From positions 26,364 to 90,363 of the forward strand of contig JAFAZX010000075.1 in assembly GCA_019239425.1 (NCBI GenBank): 64,000 nucleotides of DNA, read 5' to 3'. Position 1 is the stretch's first letter, and every line of letters begins with the position of its first letter. Under the pieces are notes generated by a model. That model ran no database searches and had not been told where the DNA came from. It saw only the letters and a list, made by a program, of their open reading frames with translations. This DNA is from Acidobacteriota bacterium. Its GTDB lineage: Bacteria; Acidobacteriota; Blastocatellia; Pyrinomonadales; Pyrinomonadaceae. The translations under genes and the position numbers were made by a program. Below are positions 51,934-59,378 of this stretch, in pieces.

Positions 51934-52320
51934 GTGCAAAGACTGTTCTCGATGTTTCCGCAGGGCGGGCCGGGCGTCGCTTTACTGCTGCTGAGGATTT
52001 CGGTGGCGGCGATCTTACTATCGAACGCGGCGAGTTACCTTAACGGGTCTTCCATCCGCCTGCTCTTCGCGGTTGCCGTGCTGGCATCAGTGTCCTTGTG
52101 TATAGGCTTCCTGACGCCGTACCTGTCCGTCATCGCGTGCGCGGCCGCCGTCGCAAACCTATTGCTCGGCCCCGGCCCGAGCAACCTAATCTACATTGCC
52201 TCCGTGATCGACGCCGCGGCGCTCGCCCTCCTCGGGCCGGGGGCGTACTCGTTGGACGCGAGGCTGTTCGGGCGCCGCGTCACCGTCATGACCCCCGGCA
52301 AAAAAACGGAGCGGCCGTAA
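51934..52320 (+). CDS. Small DoxX-like integral membrane protein
   Basis: This encodes 128 residues (GTG 51934, or ATG 51952). Four hydrophobic helices are visible (VALLLLRISVAAILLSNAAS; IRLLFAVAVLASVSLCIGFL; YLSVIACAAAVANLLL; LIYIASVIDAAALALLGPGA), and the length fits the DoxX/DUF-like four-helix group. GPGAYSLDARLFGRR at the end is a DoxX-type tail. It is the second gene of the TonB receptor set. Role unknown. Confidence 0.65.
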   Translation: MQRLFSMFPQGGPGVALLLLRISVAAILLSNAASYLNGSSIRLLFAVAVLASVSLCIGFLTPYLSVIACAAAVANLLLGPGPSNLIYIASVIDAAALALLGPGAYSLDARLFGRRVTVMTPGKKTERP

Positions 52321-52356
52321 CCCTCTATCGCCATCCCGGAGCGCGGCCCCGGCTTA

Positions 52357-52821
52357 TCATGCGCCCGCCCCACTCGCCGCGCCGTTCCGGGCTTCGATGG
52401 CCTTGACGGATTTTACAAACGCCTTTTCCAATACGCTCTTGCCGACGGTGCCGAGCACGAGGCCGAGCGCCCGCCCCTTGAGGTTCTTGCCTTCGCGCAC
52501 GACGACCGCGTCGATGTCGGTCTTGCCGTCGGGCCGGCGCGTGAAGGTGTATGTGTGGCCCGACGCGCCGCCCCACAGGTTGGAGTCGGTCGTCTTGAGG
52601 ACGACGCGGTTGGGGTCTGACCAGTCGTAGTGCAGGCGTTCCCAGATGCCGCCCGAGCCTTCCGTCACGTCGGCGTGCGAGCCGTCCCGGCTATGCACCT
52701 TGAGGTACTCGTCGGCGCTGTTGCCGAACAGCTCCGAGCGGCCGGGCCCGAAGTCTGTGAGCCCTGCGACGTACTGCTCGGGCGTCAAGGTGGTCGTCTG
52801 GTGGAAGTGTAGCGTGGCCAT
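52357..52821 (-). CDS. SRPBCC-fold (polyketide cyclase/START-like) protein
   Basis: This encodes 154 residues from ATG 52821; an upstream ATG at 52842 would contain the ribosome site itself. The sequence follows the SRPBCC pattern: LHFHQTTTLTPEQYVAGLTD at the first strand and helix, LHYDWSDPNRVVLKTTDSN, HTYTFTRRPDGKTDIDAVVV and a long C-terminal helix with KSVLEKAFVKSVKAIEARN. The fold binds hydrophobic ligands. Motif site C is 67 bp upstream, grouping it with the other redox and hydrolase units. Confidence 0.8.
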   Translation of the reverse strand: MATLHFHQTTTLTPEQYVAGLTDFGPGRSELFGNSADEYLKVHSRDGSHADVTEGSGGIWERLHYDWSDPNRVVLKTTDSNLWGGASGHTYTFTRRPDGKTDIDAVVVREGKNLKGRALGLVLGTVGKSVLEKAFVKSVKAIEARNGAASGAGA

Positions 52822-52888
52822 GAGAGCTTTTCTCCTTTTCATCCCGGTGCGTTCACGAACGCCAGTACATCACGGGCGGAGATGCCCG

Positions 52889-52910
52889 TCTATTAGACGA
52901 TGGTATTGGT
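52889..52910 (-). promoter_or_regulatory. Shared 22-bp upstream motif, site C
   Basis: Read leftward: ACCAATACCATCGTCTAATA then GA, followed by CCCGTGATGTACTGGC, an extended -10-like block, 67 bp before the SRPBCC start. Confidence 0.72.
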
Positions 52911-52971
52911 TGAGACCAGCTCTCGTAAGTGTTTTCCGTGATGAGCCGGGTGACCTGTTCGCGCGTGTAGC

Positions 52972-54651
52972 TCACTCGTGCAACAACTGATGCACTAGAG
53001 ATACCGAGATCGAGCCCTCGCCGACCGCCGACGCGACCCGCTTAATATTCCCGGCGCGTACGTCGCCGACGGCGAAGACTCCCGGCAGGCTGGTCTCCAG
53101 GAGGTACGGGGCGCGTGCGAGCGGCCAACGCGCCGCGGCCATGTCGTCCGGCGACAGGTCGGCCCCCGTCTTGATGAACCCTTGCGCGTCCAGCGCCACA
53201 CAGCCGTCGAGCCAGTCCGTGTTGGGCACGGCGCCCGTCATCACGAAGACGTGTTTGACGTTGTGCGTCTCAACTTCCCCCGTCCCGTTGTCGCGCCAGC
53301 GCACCCGCTCAAGGTGGCCGTCCCCTTCCAGGGCTACGATCTCCGTCCGCGTCCGCAGCTCGACGGACGGACTCTCTTCCAGACGGCGAATCAGATAGCG
53401 CGACATGCTCTCCGCCAGGCCCGAAGAGCGGACAAGGACGTAGACGCGCCTCGCCGTCTTGGCGAGGAACGTCGCGGCCTGACCGGCGGAGTTCCCGCCG
53501 CCCACGACGACGACCTCGTCGCCGACGCACAACTGCGCCTCCATCGGCGTCGCGCCGTAGTAGACTCCCGCGCCCTCGAACTGCGACAAGTTTTCGAGCG
53601 ACAGCCTGCGGTATGCCGCGCCCGTGGCGATGACGACAGCGCGAGCGGGCACGCGCTGCCCGTCGCCGGTCTCGACCCGGTAGGGTTTCCGCCCGCACGC
53701 GAGTCTCTTCGCCCCTCTGGCGATCATCACCTGCGCGCCGAACTTCTGCGCCTGCGCGTAGGCGCGCCCCGCGAGTTCCTGCCCCGAGATGCCGGTCGGG
53801 AAGCCGAGGTAGTTCTCGATCTTGGAACTCGAAGCGGCCTGACCGCCCGGCGAGTTCGATTCCACGATCAGCACGTCGAGTCCTTCCGACGCCGCGTACA
53901 CGGCCGCCGCGAGGCCGGCAGGCCCCGCGCCCACGATGACCAAATCCCTGACATGCGTCTGGTCGATGGTCTCGTTGAATCCGAGGCAGTCGGCGATCTG
54001 CCGGTTGGAAGGGCTACGCAGCACCAACTCGCCGCGACAAATCACGACGGGCACTTCCGCCTCGTTGACGTGAAAATGATCGAGCAGTTCCTGAACGTCT
54101 TCGTCCCGCTCCAGATCGACGAACGAGTAAGGGTGGCCGTTGCGGGTCAGGAACTCTTTGATGCGGAGCGTGGCGGCGTTATGGTTCGACCCGACGAGCA
54201 CGACATCCCCGAACCCTTTGACGATCAGCTCCACCCTGCGGAGGATGAAGGCGCGCATCAGGATGTCACTCAGCTCGCTGTCCGTCTGCACGAGAGCCAG
54301 CAGACTCTCGCGCCCGACTTCGATGACTTCGCCCTCGGAGGCCGCGCGGATTCGGACGAGCCCGCGGCGGCCCGAGAGCACGTTCATCTCGCCGGTGAAC
54401 TGCCCCGCCCCCAGGACGGCCAGCAGCTCCTCGCTCTCGCACACCTGCCGGACGACGTGCATCTCGCCCGCCGTGACGACGAAGAGTCTCGTGCTCGGCT
54501 CGCCCGATTCGACCAGCACCTCGCCGGGCTTCACCTGACGCGCCCGCCCGTGCGCGGCGACGCGCGCGACCTGCGCAGGCGTCAGAGTCGGGAAGACCTG
54601 GTCGCCGCGAGCGTCCGGAGTCAACGGGACTGGTTGGATGTTATCGGCCAT
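52972..54651 (-). CDS. Cyclic-nucleotide-binding domain fused to thioredoxin-reductase-like flavoprotein
   Basis: This encodes 559 residues. Residues about 20-150 form a CNB/CRP-like sensor (FTGEMNVLSGRRGLVRIRA). Residues 160-235 form a glutaredoxin-like domain without its CxxC (LTRNGHPYSFVDLERDEDV). The rest is a TrxB-like FAD/NAD(P)H oxidoreductase: VIVGAGPAGLAAAVYAASEG, VVVVGGGNSAGQAATFLA and GVFAVGDVRAGNIKRVASA. Where TrxB has C-A-T-C, this protein has YYGATPMEAQLC, so the redox pair is absent. It may be an NADPH oxidase/reductase regulated by a bound nucleotide. ATG 54651 follows a TTG. Confidence 0.85.
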   Translation of the reverse strand: MADNIQPVPLTPDARGDQVFPTLTPAQVARVAAHGRARQVKPGEVLVESGEPSTRLFVVTAGEMHVVRQVCESEELLAVLGAGQFTGEMNVLSGRRGLVRIRAASEGEVIEVGRESLLALVQTDSELSDILMRAFILRRVELIVKGFGDVVLVGSNHNAATLRIKEFLTRNGHPYSFVDLERDEDVQELLDHFHVNEAEVPVVICRGELVLRSPSNRQIADCLGFNETIDQTHVRDLVIVGAGPAGLAAAVYAASEGLDVLIVESNSPGGQAASSSKIENYLGFPTGISGQELAGRAYAQAQKFGAQVMIARGAKRLACGRKPYRVETGDGQRVPARAVVIATGAAYRRLSLENLSQFEGAGVYYGATPMEAQLCVGDEVVVVGGGNSAGQAATFLAKTARRVYVLVRSSGLAESMSRYLIRRLEESPSVELRTRTEIVALEGDGHLERVRWRDNGTGEVETHNVKHVFVMTGAVPNTDWLDGCVALDAQGFIKTGADLSPDDMAAARWPLARAPYLLETSLPGVFAVGDVRAGNIKRVASAVGEGSISVSLVHQLLHE

Positions 54652-54663
54652 CAAGCGGTAAGA

Positions 54664-55608
54664 CTAAAAAAACTTCTTCAGCGCGGCCTTCGTCTCCGCC
54701 GGCCGCTGCTCCATGAGCCAGTGTCCCGTGTCTGCGAGTTTGATTGACGTGACGTTGTCGGCGACCAGTTTCGCCTGAACCTCCAGCGCACCGCCCATCG
54801 CCTTGTCGCCCTCGATGGTCAACACCGGCATCGGCAACTTCACGGCCGCGAAACGCCGGTTGTCTTCGGCGTCCTGCGTGTTGAATGACTTGAACATCTC
54901 GAACGCCGCGCGCATCGCGCCCTCCTGCGCGTACGCCCTGGCGTACAGCCGACGGTCGGCCTCGGGGAACGTCTCCGGGTGCGGCGAGAGCGTCTGCCAG
55001 AAGTGTTCGAGGAAGAGGCGCTCGCGCCCCTTGACGAGTTCGAGCGCGACGGGGCTGTTGACGAAATGAAAATGCCAGAGGGCCGGAGTCGTGTAGACCT
55101 TCTCCCACACGTCGCCGACGCCCGGAATCGGCGCTTCGAGCAGCGCGAGCTTCTCCACCTCTGCGGGGAACTGCGCGGCGTAAGCGTACGCGACCATCAG
55201 GCCGATGTCGTGGCCGACGAGGTCTATTTTTTGATAGCCGAGACTTTTGACTAACTCGTGAATGTCAACGGCCAGCGTCTTCTTGTCGTAACCCGCGGCC
55301 GGACGCGAAGAATCGCCGAGGCCCCGCAGGTCGGGCGCGATGACGGTGAACTCTTTGCCGAACTCGTCGAAGAGCGGCACCCACATGTGCGAGGTATCGC
55401 CGAAGCCGTGAATCAGAACGAGCGGCCGTGTGCCCGTTCCGGCCTTCAGGTAATGGATTCTGACGCCGTTGACGTTCGCCGTCAGCGACTGGTAGTTAAC
55501 ACTTCGCGCTTGCGCCGCCGCGCTGAGAATCGAAGCAAGAAACAGCCCCACGCAGAGAGTCGCTAACCTCTTCAAAGAAGTGTGACGGCAGTTCGTCCTG
55601 TTGTTCAT
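54664..55608 (-). CDS. Exported alpha/beta hydrolase (haloacetate dehalogenase/epoxide hydrolase-like)
   Basis: This encodes 314 residues, with GGAGAAGA before ATG 55608. A signal peptide (LATLCVGLFLASILSAAAQA) precedes LVLIHGFGDTSHMWVPL, APDLRGLGDSSRP, the Asp nucleophile in DLVGHDIGLMVAYAYAAQFP, and a C-terminal catalytic His in LADTGHWLMEQRP. Asp nucleophile and RGxGdS are typical of haloacetate dehalogenase and epoxide hydrolase relatives. It is the third Asp-type hydrolase in this region, between the TrxR-like and DedA genes. Confidence 0.87.
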   Translation of the reverse strand: MNNRTNCRHTSLKRLATLCVGLFLASILSAAAQARSVNYQSLTANVNGVRIHYLKAGTGTRPLVLIHGFGDTSHMWVPLFDEFGKEFTVIAPDLRGLGDSSRPAAGYDKKTLAVDIHELVKSLGYQKIDLVGHDIGLMVAYAYAAQFPAEVEKLALLEAPIPGVGDVWEKVYTTPALWHFHFVNSPVALELVKGRERLFLEHFWQTLSPHPETFPEADRRLYARAYAQEGAMRAAFEMFKSFNTQDAEDNRRFAAVKLPMPVLTIEGDKAMGGALEVQAKLVADNVTSIKLADTGHWLMEQRPAETKAALKKFF

Positions 55609-55632
55609 GGTTCTTCTCCGCCTCCAAATGCA

Positions 55633-56571
55633 TCACCGGCCCGGCGACGCTAGCGGGTAGCCGCGCTCTATCCACCCCTGCAAGCCTCCCACCAGCGGTC
55701 GCACGTCCGTGATGCCTTGCCTCTTGAGTGAGAGCGCCACACGGGCGCTCGTCGCCTCGTTCGGTCAGGTGCAGAACAGGATTAAAGTCCTGCCGCGCGG
55801 TATCTCTTCAGCTCGGTTTTCAAACTCTTCCGCGGGCAGTCGCAGTGCGCCCGGCAGAGTCCGCGGCTCGGCCTCGTGGTCGAGCGCGTGGCGCAGGTCA
55901 ACGATGAGTAAGTCCGCGCCCGCGTCCAACTCCGCCTTCAGCTCCTCCGGCGTGACGCGCGCCACGCGCAGCGACCGCAGGAACCTTCGCCGCTGGACGT
56001 ACTTCCACGCGACGTACGCCGCCAGGCCCCCGACGACGATGGCGAACAGCAGCCCGCCGAAGCGCGCGGCGTAGGCGACGACCGTCTCCAACTGGTCGCT
56101 GAAGAGGTAGCCGAGCAGCTCGAACGCGCCGATCCAGAGCAGAACGCCGAGGCCGTTGAAGAGCAGGAAGCGTGAGAGCGGCAGGCCGTTCGCGCCCGCC
56201 AGCGGCGTGGTGAGGGCGCTCACGCCGGGGACGAACTTGGCGAAGACGAGCGTCTTCGCGCCGTGCCGCGCGAACGTGTTCTCGGTGCGGCGCACGCAGT
56301 AGTCCGGCTCAAGCGAGATGCGGCAGAGGAACTGGAGGACGCGCAGCCCGCGCCGCCTCCCGACCTCGAACCAAACGAAGTCGGCGAGCATCGCGGCTGT
56401 GCAGGCGACGAGCAGCGCCGCCGGGAGACTCAACTGACCGGAACGTGCGAGCGCGCCCGCCGCGATGATGAAAGGGGTGGAGGGCAGCGGCAGGCCGAGC
56501 TGCTGCGCCAGCACGGAGGCGAAGAGCACCAGATAACCGTGCCTGACGAGGAACTGAAGCGCTTCTCCCAT
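55633..56571 (-). CDS. DedA-family membrane protein fused to rhodanese, probable selenoprotein (in-frame TGA = Sec)
   Basis: This encodes 312 residues if the TGA at 55765-55767 is read through. The first 200 are a DedA/SNARE-associated membrane protein (LFASVLAQQLGLPLPSTPFI; FAKFVPGVSALTTPLAG). The rest is a rhodanese domain (TPEELKAELDAGADLLIVDL; LPAEEFENRAEEIPRG). The frame reads LILFCT-TGA-PNEATSARVALSL and continues intact through VRPLVGGLQGWIERGYPL to a TGA at 55633. Relatives have Cys at the TGA position (C-x-C-P-N-E). A hairpin follows the TGA at SECIS-like distance. Sec would act as persulfide-forming or redox residue. Otherwise the gene ends as a truncated 268-residue protein. Confidence 0.75.
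55732..55750 (-). promoter_or_regulatory. SECIS-like hairpin after the in-frame TGA
   Basis: In the mRNA, GAGCGCC (15-21 nt after the TGA) pairs perfectly with GGCGCTC (27-33 nt), with loop CGTGT. The TGA-to-loop distance of 21 nt and a G within the first two loop bases fit published rules for bacterial SECIS elements. The stem also encodes the conserved SARVAL residues, so it could be coincidental. Confidence 0.5.
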
Positions 56572-56712
56572 GCGACGTTGATTCCTGTATGTGGTATTCC
56601 GCAGCCCGCCCCGGTCGTCGGAATATGACATACGTCGGCACGTTCCGCCAGTGGTTAATGCGCCGTCAACGGCCTCTGTGGGAAGTTATTTCCGTTCGCT
56701 CTCTGCATCAAG

Positions 56713-56936
56713 TAATACCGACATGCGAGATGAAATAAGGGGGTCTAAAGCTGGGAGCGCGGGCATCCCTGCCCGCCAGCGCGCAGCAAGCGCGCTGACC
56801 GTCTAGCTCCTCACCTCAACCTTGCGGCCTCAAGTCTCACGGCATTCGCGCTGCGCGCTCAGGCGGGCAGGGATGCCCGCGCTCCCAGCGAAGAGCGGCC
56901 TTATTTTGATTTGCAGGTTGGTATAATTCTACAAAC
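56713..56936. repeat. Palindromic element, full copy 3
   Basis: A 224-bp copy with inverted ends (TAATACCGACATGCGAGAT...; complement of ...TTTGCAGGTTGGTATAA), the two CTGGGAGCGCGGGCATCCCT arms, and an interior related to copy 2 (GCAAGCGCGCTGACCGTCT). It accounts for most of the gene-free interval 56572-56945. Confidence 0.82.
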
Positions 56937-56945
56937 GCTGGCTAG

Positions 56946-57554
56946 TCACACGAGGCGTAGGTTACGTAGCCGGTTCAGCGTTTTTGCCCACGCGCCGGGG
57001 CCTGCGCGGAGGGTGGCCCCGGCCGCTTCGACCGCCGAGAGCAAACCTTCGAGCCCACGCATGTCGCTCCGCCGCACGCCGTTCAGGTAGAGCGTCGGAG
57101 TGCCCGACACCTTCCCCACGAAGGTCGCCGCCACGAGTTCCCGATCAATCTTTTCGGCGTACGCGCCCGCCGCCATCTCTTCCCTATACCTACGCAGGTC
57201 GAGCCCGGCCTTACCCGCGCAGCGGGCGAGATGTTCGTCGTCGAGCCGCCCCTCCTGTTTGAACAGCAGGTCGTGCATCTCCCAGAACCGGCCCTGCGCC
57301 GCGGCGGCCTCGGCCGCCTCCGCGGCCCTCGCCGAGTGCGGGTGTACCTGTCGAATCGGGAAGTGGCGGAAGACGAAACGCAGCCCCTCGGCGCGCCCCA
57401 ACAACTCCTTAATATGTGGGTGTAGCTGACGGCAGTAGACGCATTCGTAGTTGCCGTACTCGACCAGAGTCACGGCCGCCGACTCCGGCCCCAGCACGTG
57501 GTCGCGGTCGTTGACCGGCAGGACTAACCTGACCACCCCGCTCTCATCGCTCAT
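56946..57554 (-). CDS. DsbA-like thioredoxin-fold protein
   Basis: This encodes 202 residues from ATG 57554, overlapping the stop codon of the NDH-2-like frame. The thioredoxin_4 pattern is visible: VTLVEYGNYECVYCRQLHPH (CVYC active site), FVFRHFPIRQVHPHS, FWEMHDLLFKQEGRLDDEHL, and the cis-Pro loop VSGTPTLYLNGVRR. No signal peptide is present, as in the Na+/H+-antiporter-associated cytoplasmic DsbA group. It is the last gene of the leftward unit under motif site D. Confidence 0.85.
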   Translation of the reverse strand: MSDESGVVRLVLPVNDRDHVLGPESAAVTLVEYGNYECVYCRQLHPHIKELLGRAEGLRFVFRHFPIRQVHPHSARAAEAAEAAAAQGRFWEMHDLLFKQEGRLDDEHLARCAGKAGLDLRRYREEMAAGAYAEKIDRELVAATFVGKVSGTPTLYLNGVRRSDMRGLEGLLSAVEAAGATLRAGPGAWAKTLNRLRNLRLV

Positions 57555-58482
57555 AAGCGTTATCCGTGATGAGCCGGGCGCTCCGCTCGCGCGTGTAGCG
57601 CGCCCAGAGCCACTCGCGCAGCACCATGAAGCGGCTGCGTGCCCCGCCGAGCAGGGCGACGTGCACGACCGCCCACAGCACCCGCGCCACGTAGCCTGAG
57701 AACTCCAGCCGCCCGATCTGCGCCACCGCGCGGTTGCGGCCGATGGTCGCCATCGAGCCTTTATCCCAGTACCTGAAGGGCACGCGCGCCTTCCCCCGCA
57801 CGTCGCGCAGGATGTTGGCGGCCGTGGCCTTGCCCTCCTGCATCGCCGCCGAGGCCAGCCCCGGCACGGGCTTGCCCGCGACATCCTTCAGCGACGCCAT
57901 GTCGCCGATGACGAAGACGTTCCTTTCGCCCTTCAGCGACAGGTCGGGTTCGACCGGCACTCGTCCCGCCCTGTCCGTCTCCGCGTGCAGCAGCCGGCCG
58001 AGGGGCGAGGCGGCAACACCCGTCGCCCAAAGGGTTACGGTCGTCGGAATCCACTCCTCGCCAACCTTGATACGCCCCTGCTCGACGGCCGTGACCCTGC
58101 TCTTCGTGTGTACCTCGACGCCCAACTCCTCCAACTGCCTCTTCGCGCTGTCTGACAGTCTCTCCGTGTACATCCCGAGCACGCGGGGCGAGCCCTCGAA
58201 GATGGAGATTCGCGCCTGCGTCGGGTCTATGAGGCGGAAGTCTTTCGACATGGCCCGGCGCGCGATGTCGGCGATGGCCCCGGCGAGCTCGACGCCGGTC
58301 GGCCCGCCGCCGATGATCGCGAAGTGCAGCGGCGTGTGAGCGCCGGTCAGGTGGGCCTCGCGCTCGGCCGACTCGAAGGCTCGGAGGATGCGGCGGCGAA
58401 TCTCCGTCGTGTGAAACTTGCTCTGCACGGTGATGAAGTGCCTCACCACTGCCGCCGTGACTGCGCCGCCGAGTATGCGCAC
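57544..58482 (-). pseudogene. Type II NADH dehydrogenase-like protein lacking its FAD-binding N-terminus
   Basis: Homology to NDH-2 begins at TEIRRRILRAFESAERE, and all later parts are intact. These include the NADH Rossmann motif FAIIGGGPTGVELAGAIADI, the WATGVAASPLGR segment, NVFVIGDMASL and a C-terminal amphipathic membrane region. The roughly 110 preceding residues with the first GxGxxG (FAD) are replaced by unrelated hydrophobic sequence (TVRILGGAVTAAVVRHFITV) that runs back, in frame, into the truncated TolC-like gene. Without the FAD site a respiratory function is unlikely. The frame opens at GTG 58482 or further upstream. This could be a real deletion fusion or an assembly join. Confidence 0.7.
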
Positions 58483-58544
58483 CGTCTGGAAGAAGGTGGT
58501 CGTCGTCGCCAGCTCCCAGGGCTTCGTGGTCGCGCCTTTGGCGA

Positions 58545-59087
58545 CTACCAGGAGGAGGATCGAAAAGACGTCTGCGCCTTCGACAAGTCCTGCTGGCGGA
58601 CTCTGACAAGCGCCTGTGCCTTCGACCTGTCGAGCTGGCGCGCCTTCAGCGTCGCCGCCGCACGCTCGTAGTCGGCGGTCGCAACCTCAAGGCGCTGTTT
58701 GGTCGTCGCCGCTTCTTTGAACAGGTTCTCCTGACGGCTCCGCTCCTGCGTCGTCCGCTCCACGTCGGCGCTCACGGCCTCGATACCGGCCTCGGCGTTG
58801 CGCACGTCGTCCGAGGCCGTCTCGACGCCGATGCGCGCCGACGCGATGTCGTTCTGTAAGTTGCCGAGGCCGATCTGCGCCGTGTTGAGGTCGGCCTGGG
58901 CCACTTCGACGCCGAGGCGCGCGTTCTTAATCGAGCGGTTGTCCCTGAGCGCGATGTTGATCGCCTCGTCCAGCGTCAACACCTCGCCGGTCGGCCGGGC
59001 CTCCTGCTGGCAACGGGCGGCCGGGACGCCGGCCCAGAACAGCGCCAGAAGGAGCACGGACACCCGTCTGTTAAATGTGCCTCTCAT
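58545..59087 (-). pseudogene. Truncated TolC/HlyD-like efflux protein
   Basis: This encodes 180 residues from ATG 59087 with a signal peptide (VSVLLLALFWAGVPAARC). LTLDEAINIALRDNRSIKNARL is the TolC-family start. The following long coiled coil (QERSRQENLFKEAATTKQRL, DYERAAATLKARQLDRSKAQ) looks like an HlyD/TolC alpha-hairpin. The reading frame stops at SSSW about 250 residues too early and no beta-barrel half follows. Its 3' end is joined to the broken NDH-2 frame. Motif site D is 79 bp upstream. Confidence 0.65.
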
Positions 59088-59166
59088 TTCAGCATCACTA
59101 CTCGTACCCAATGATGGGCGAGACGAACCGCGATGTGCGGGAGTAGACCACGGGCGCGGAGGCGCG

Positions 59167-59188
59167 TCTATTAGACGAAGGTATCGGG
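59167..59188 (-). promoter_or_regulatory. Shared 22-bp upstream motif, site D
   Basis: Read leftward: CCCGATACCTTCGTCTAATA then GA, 79 bp before the TolC-like start, followed by CCCGTGGTCTACTCCC (extended -10-like). Confidence 0.72.
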
Positions 59189-59281
59189 TGATATTTAGGT
59201 ATCGGTCGGCTTGATGAGTGACGTTGACATATCCATCCGTTGCACTCGGCCGCAGACCGATACCGTTAACAAAACTGGATA

Positions 59282-59310
59282 TTTACGGGTAAGCGGCGAC
59301 AACCTATAAT
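59282..59310 (+). promoter_or_regulatory. Candidate promoter of the multi-PAS kinase
   Basis: TTTACG (59282-59287) and TATAAT (59305-59310) are 17 bp apart, 69 bp before the start codon at 59379. Confidence 0.45.
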
Positions 59311-59378
59311 TCCAAAGCCGACGAACAGTATCCGGGTAACGCATCCTCGTGTCGTCTACCGCGGAGAGAGGACTACCG

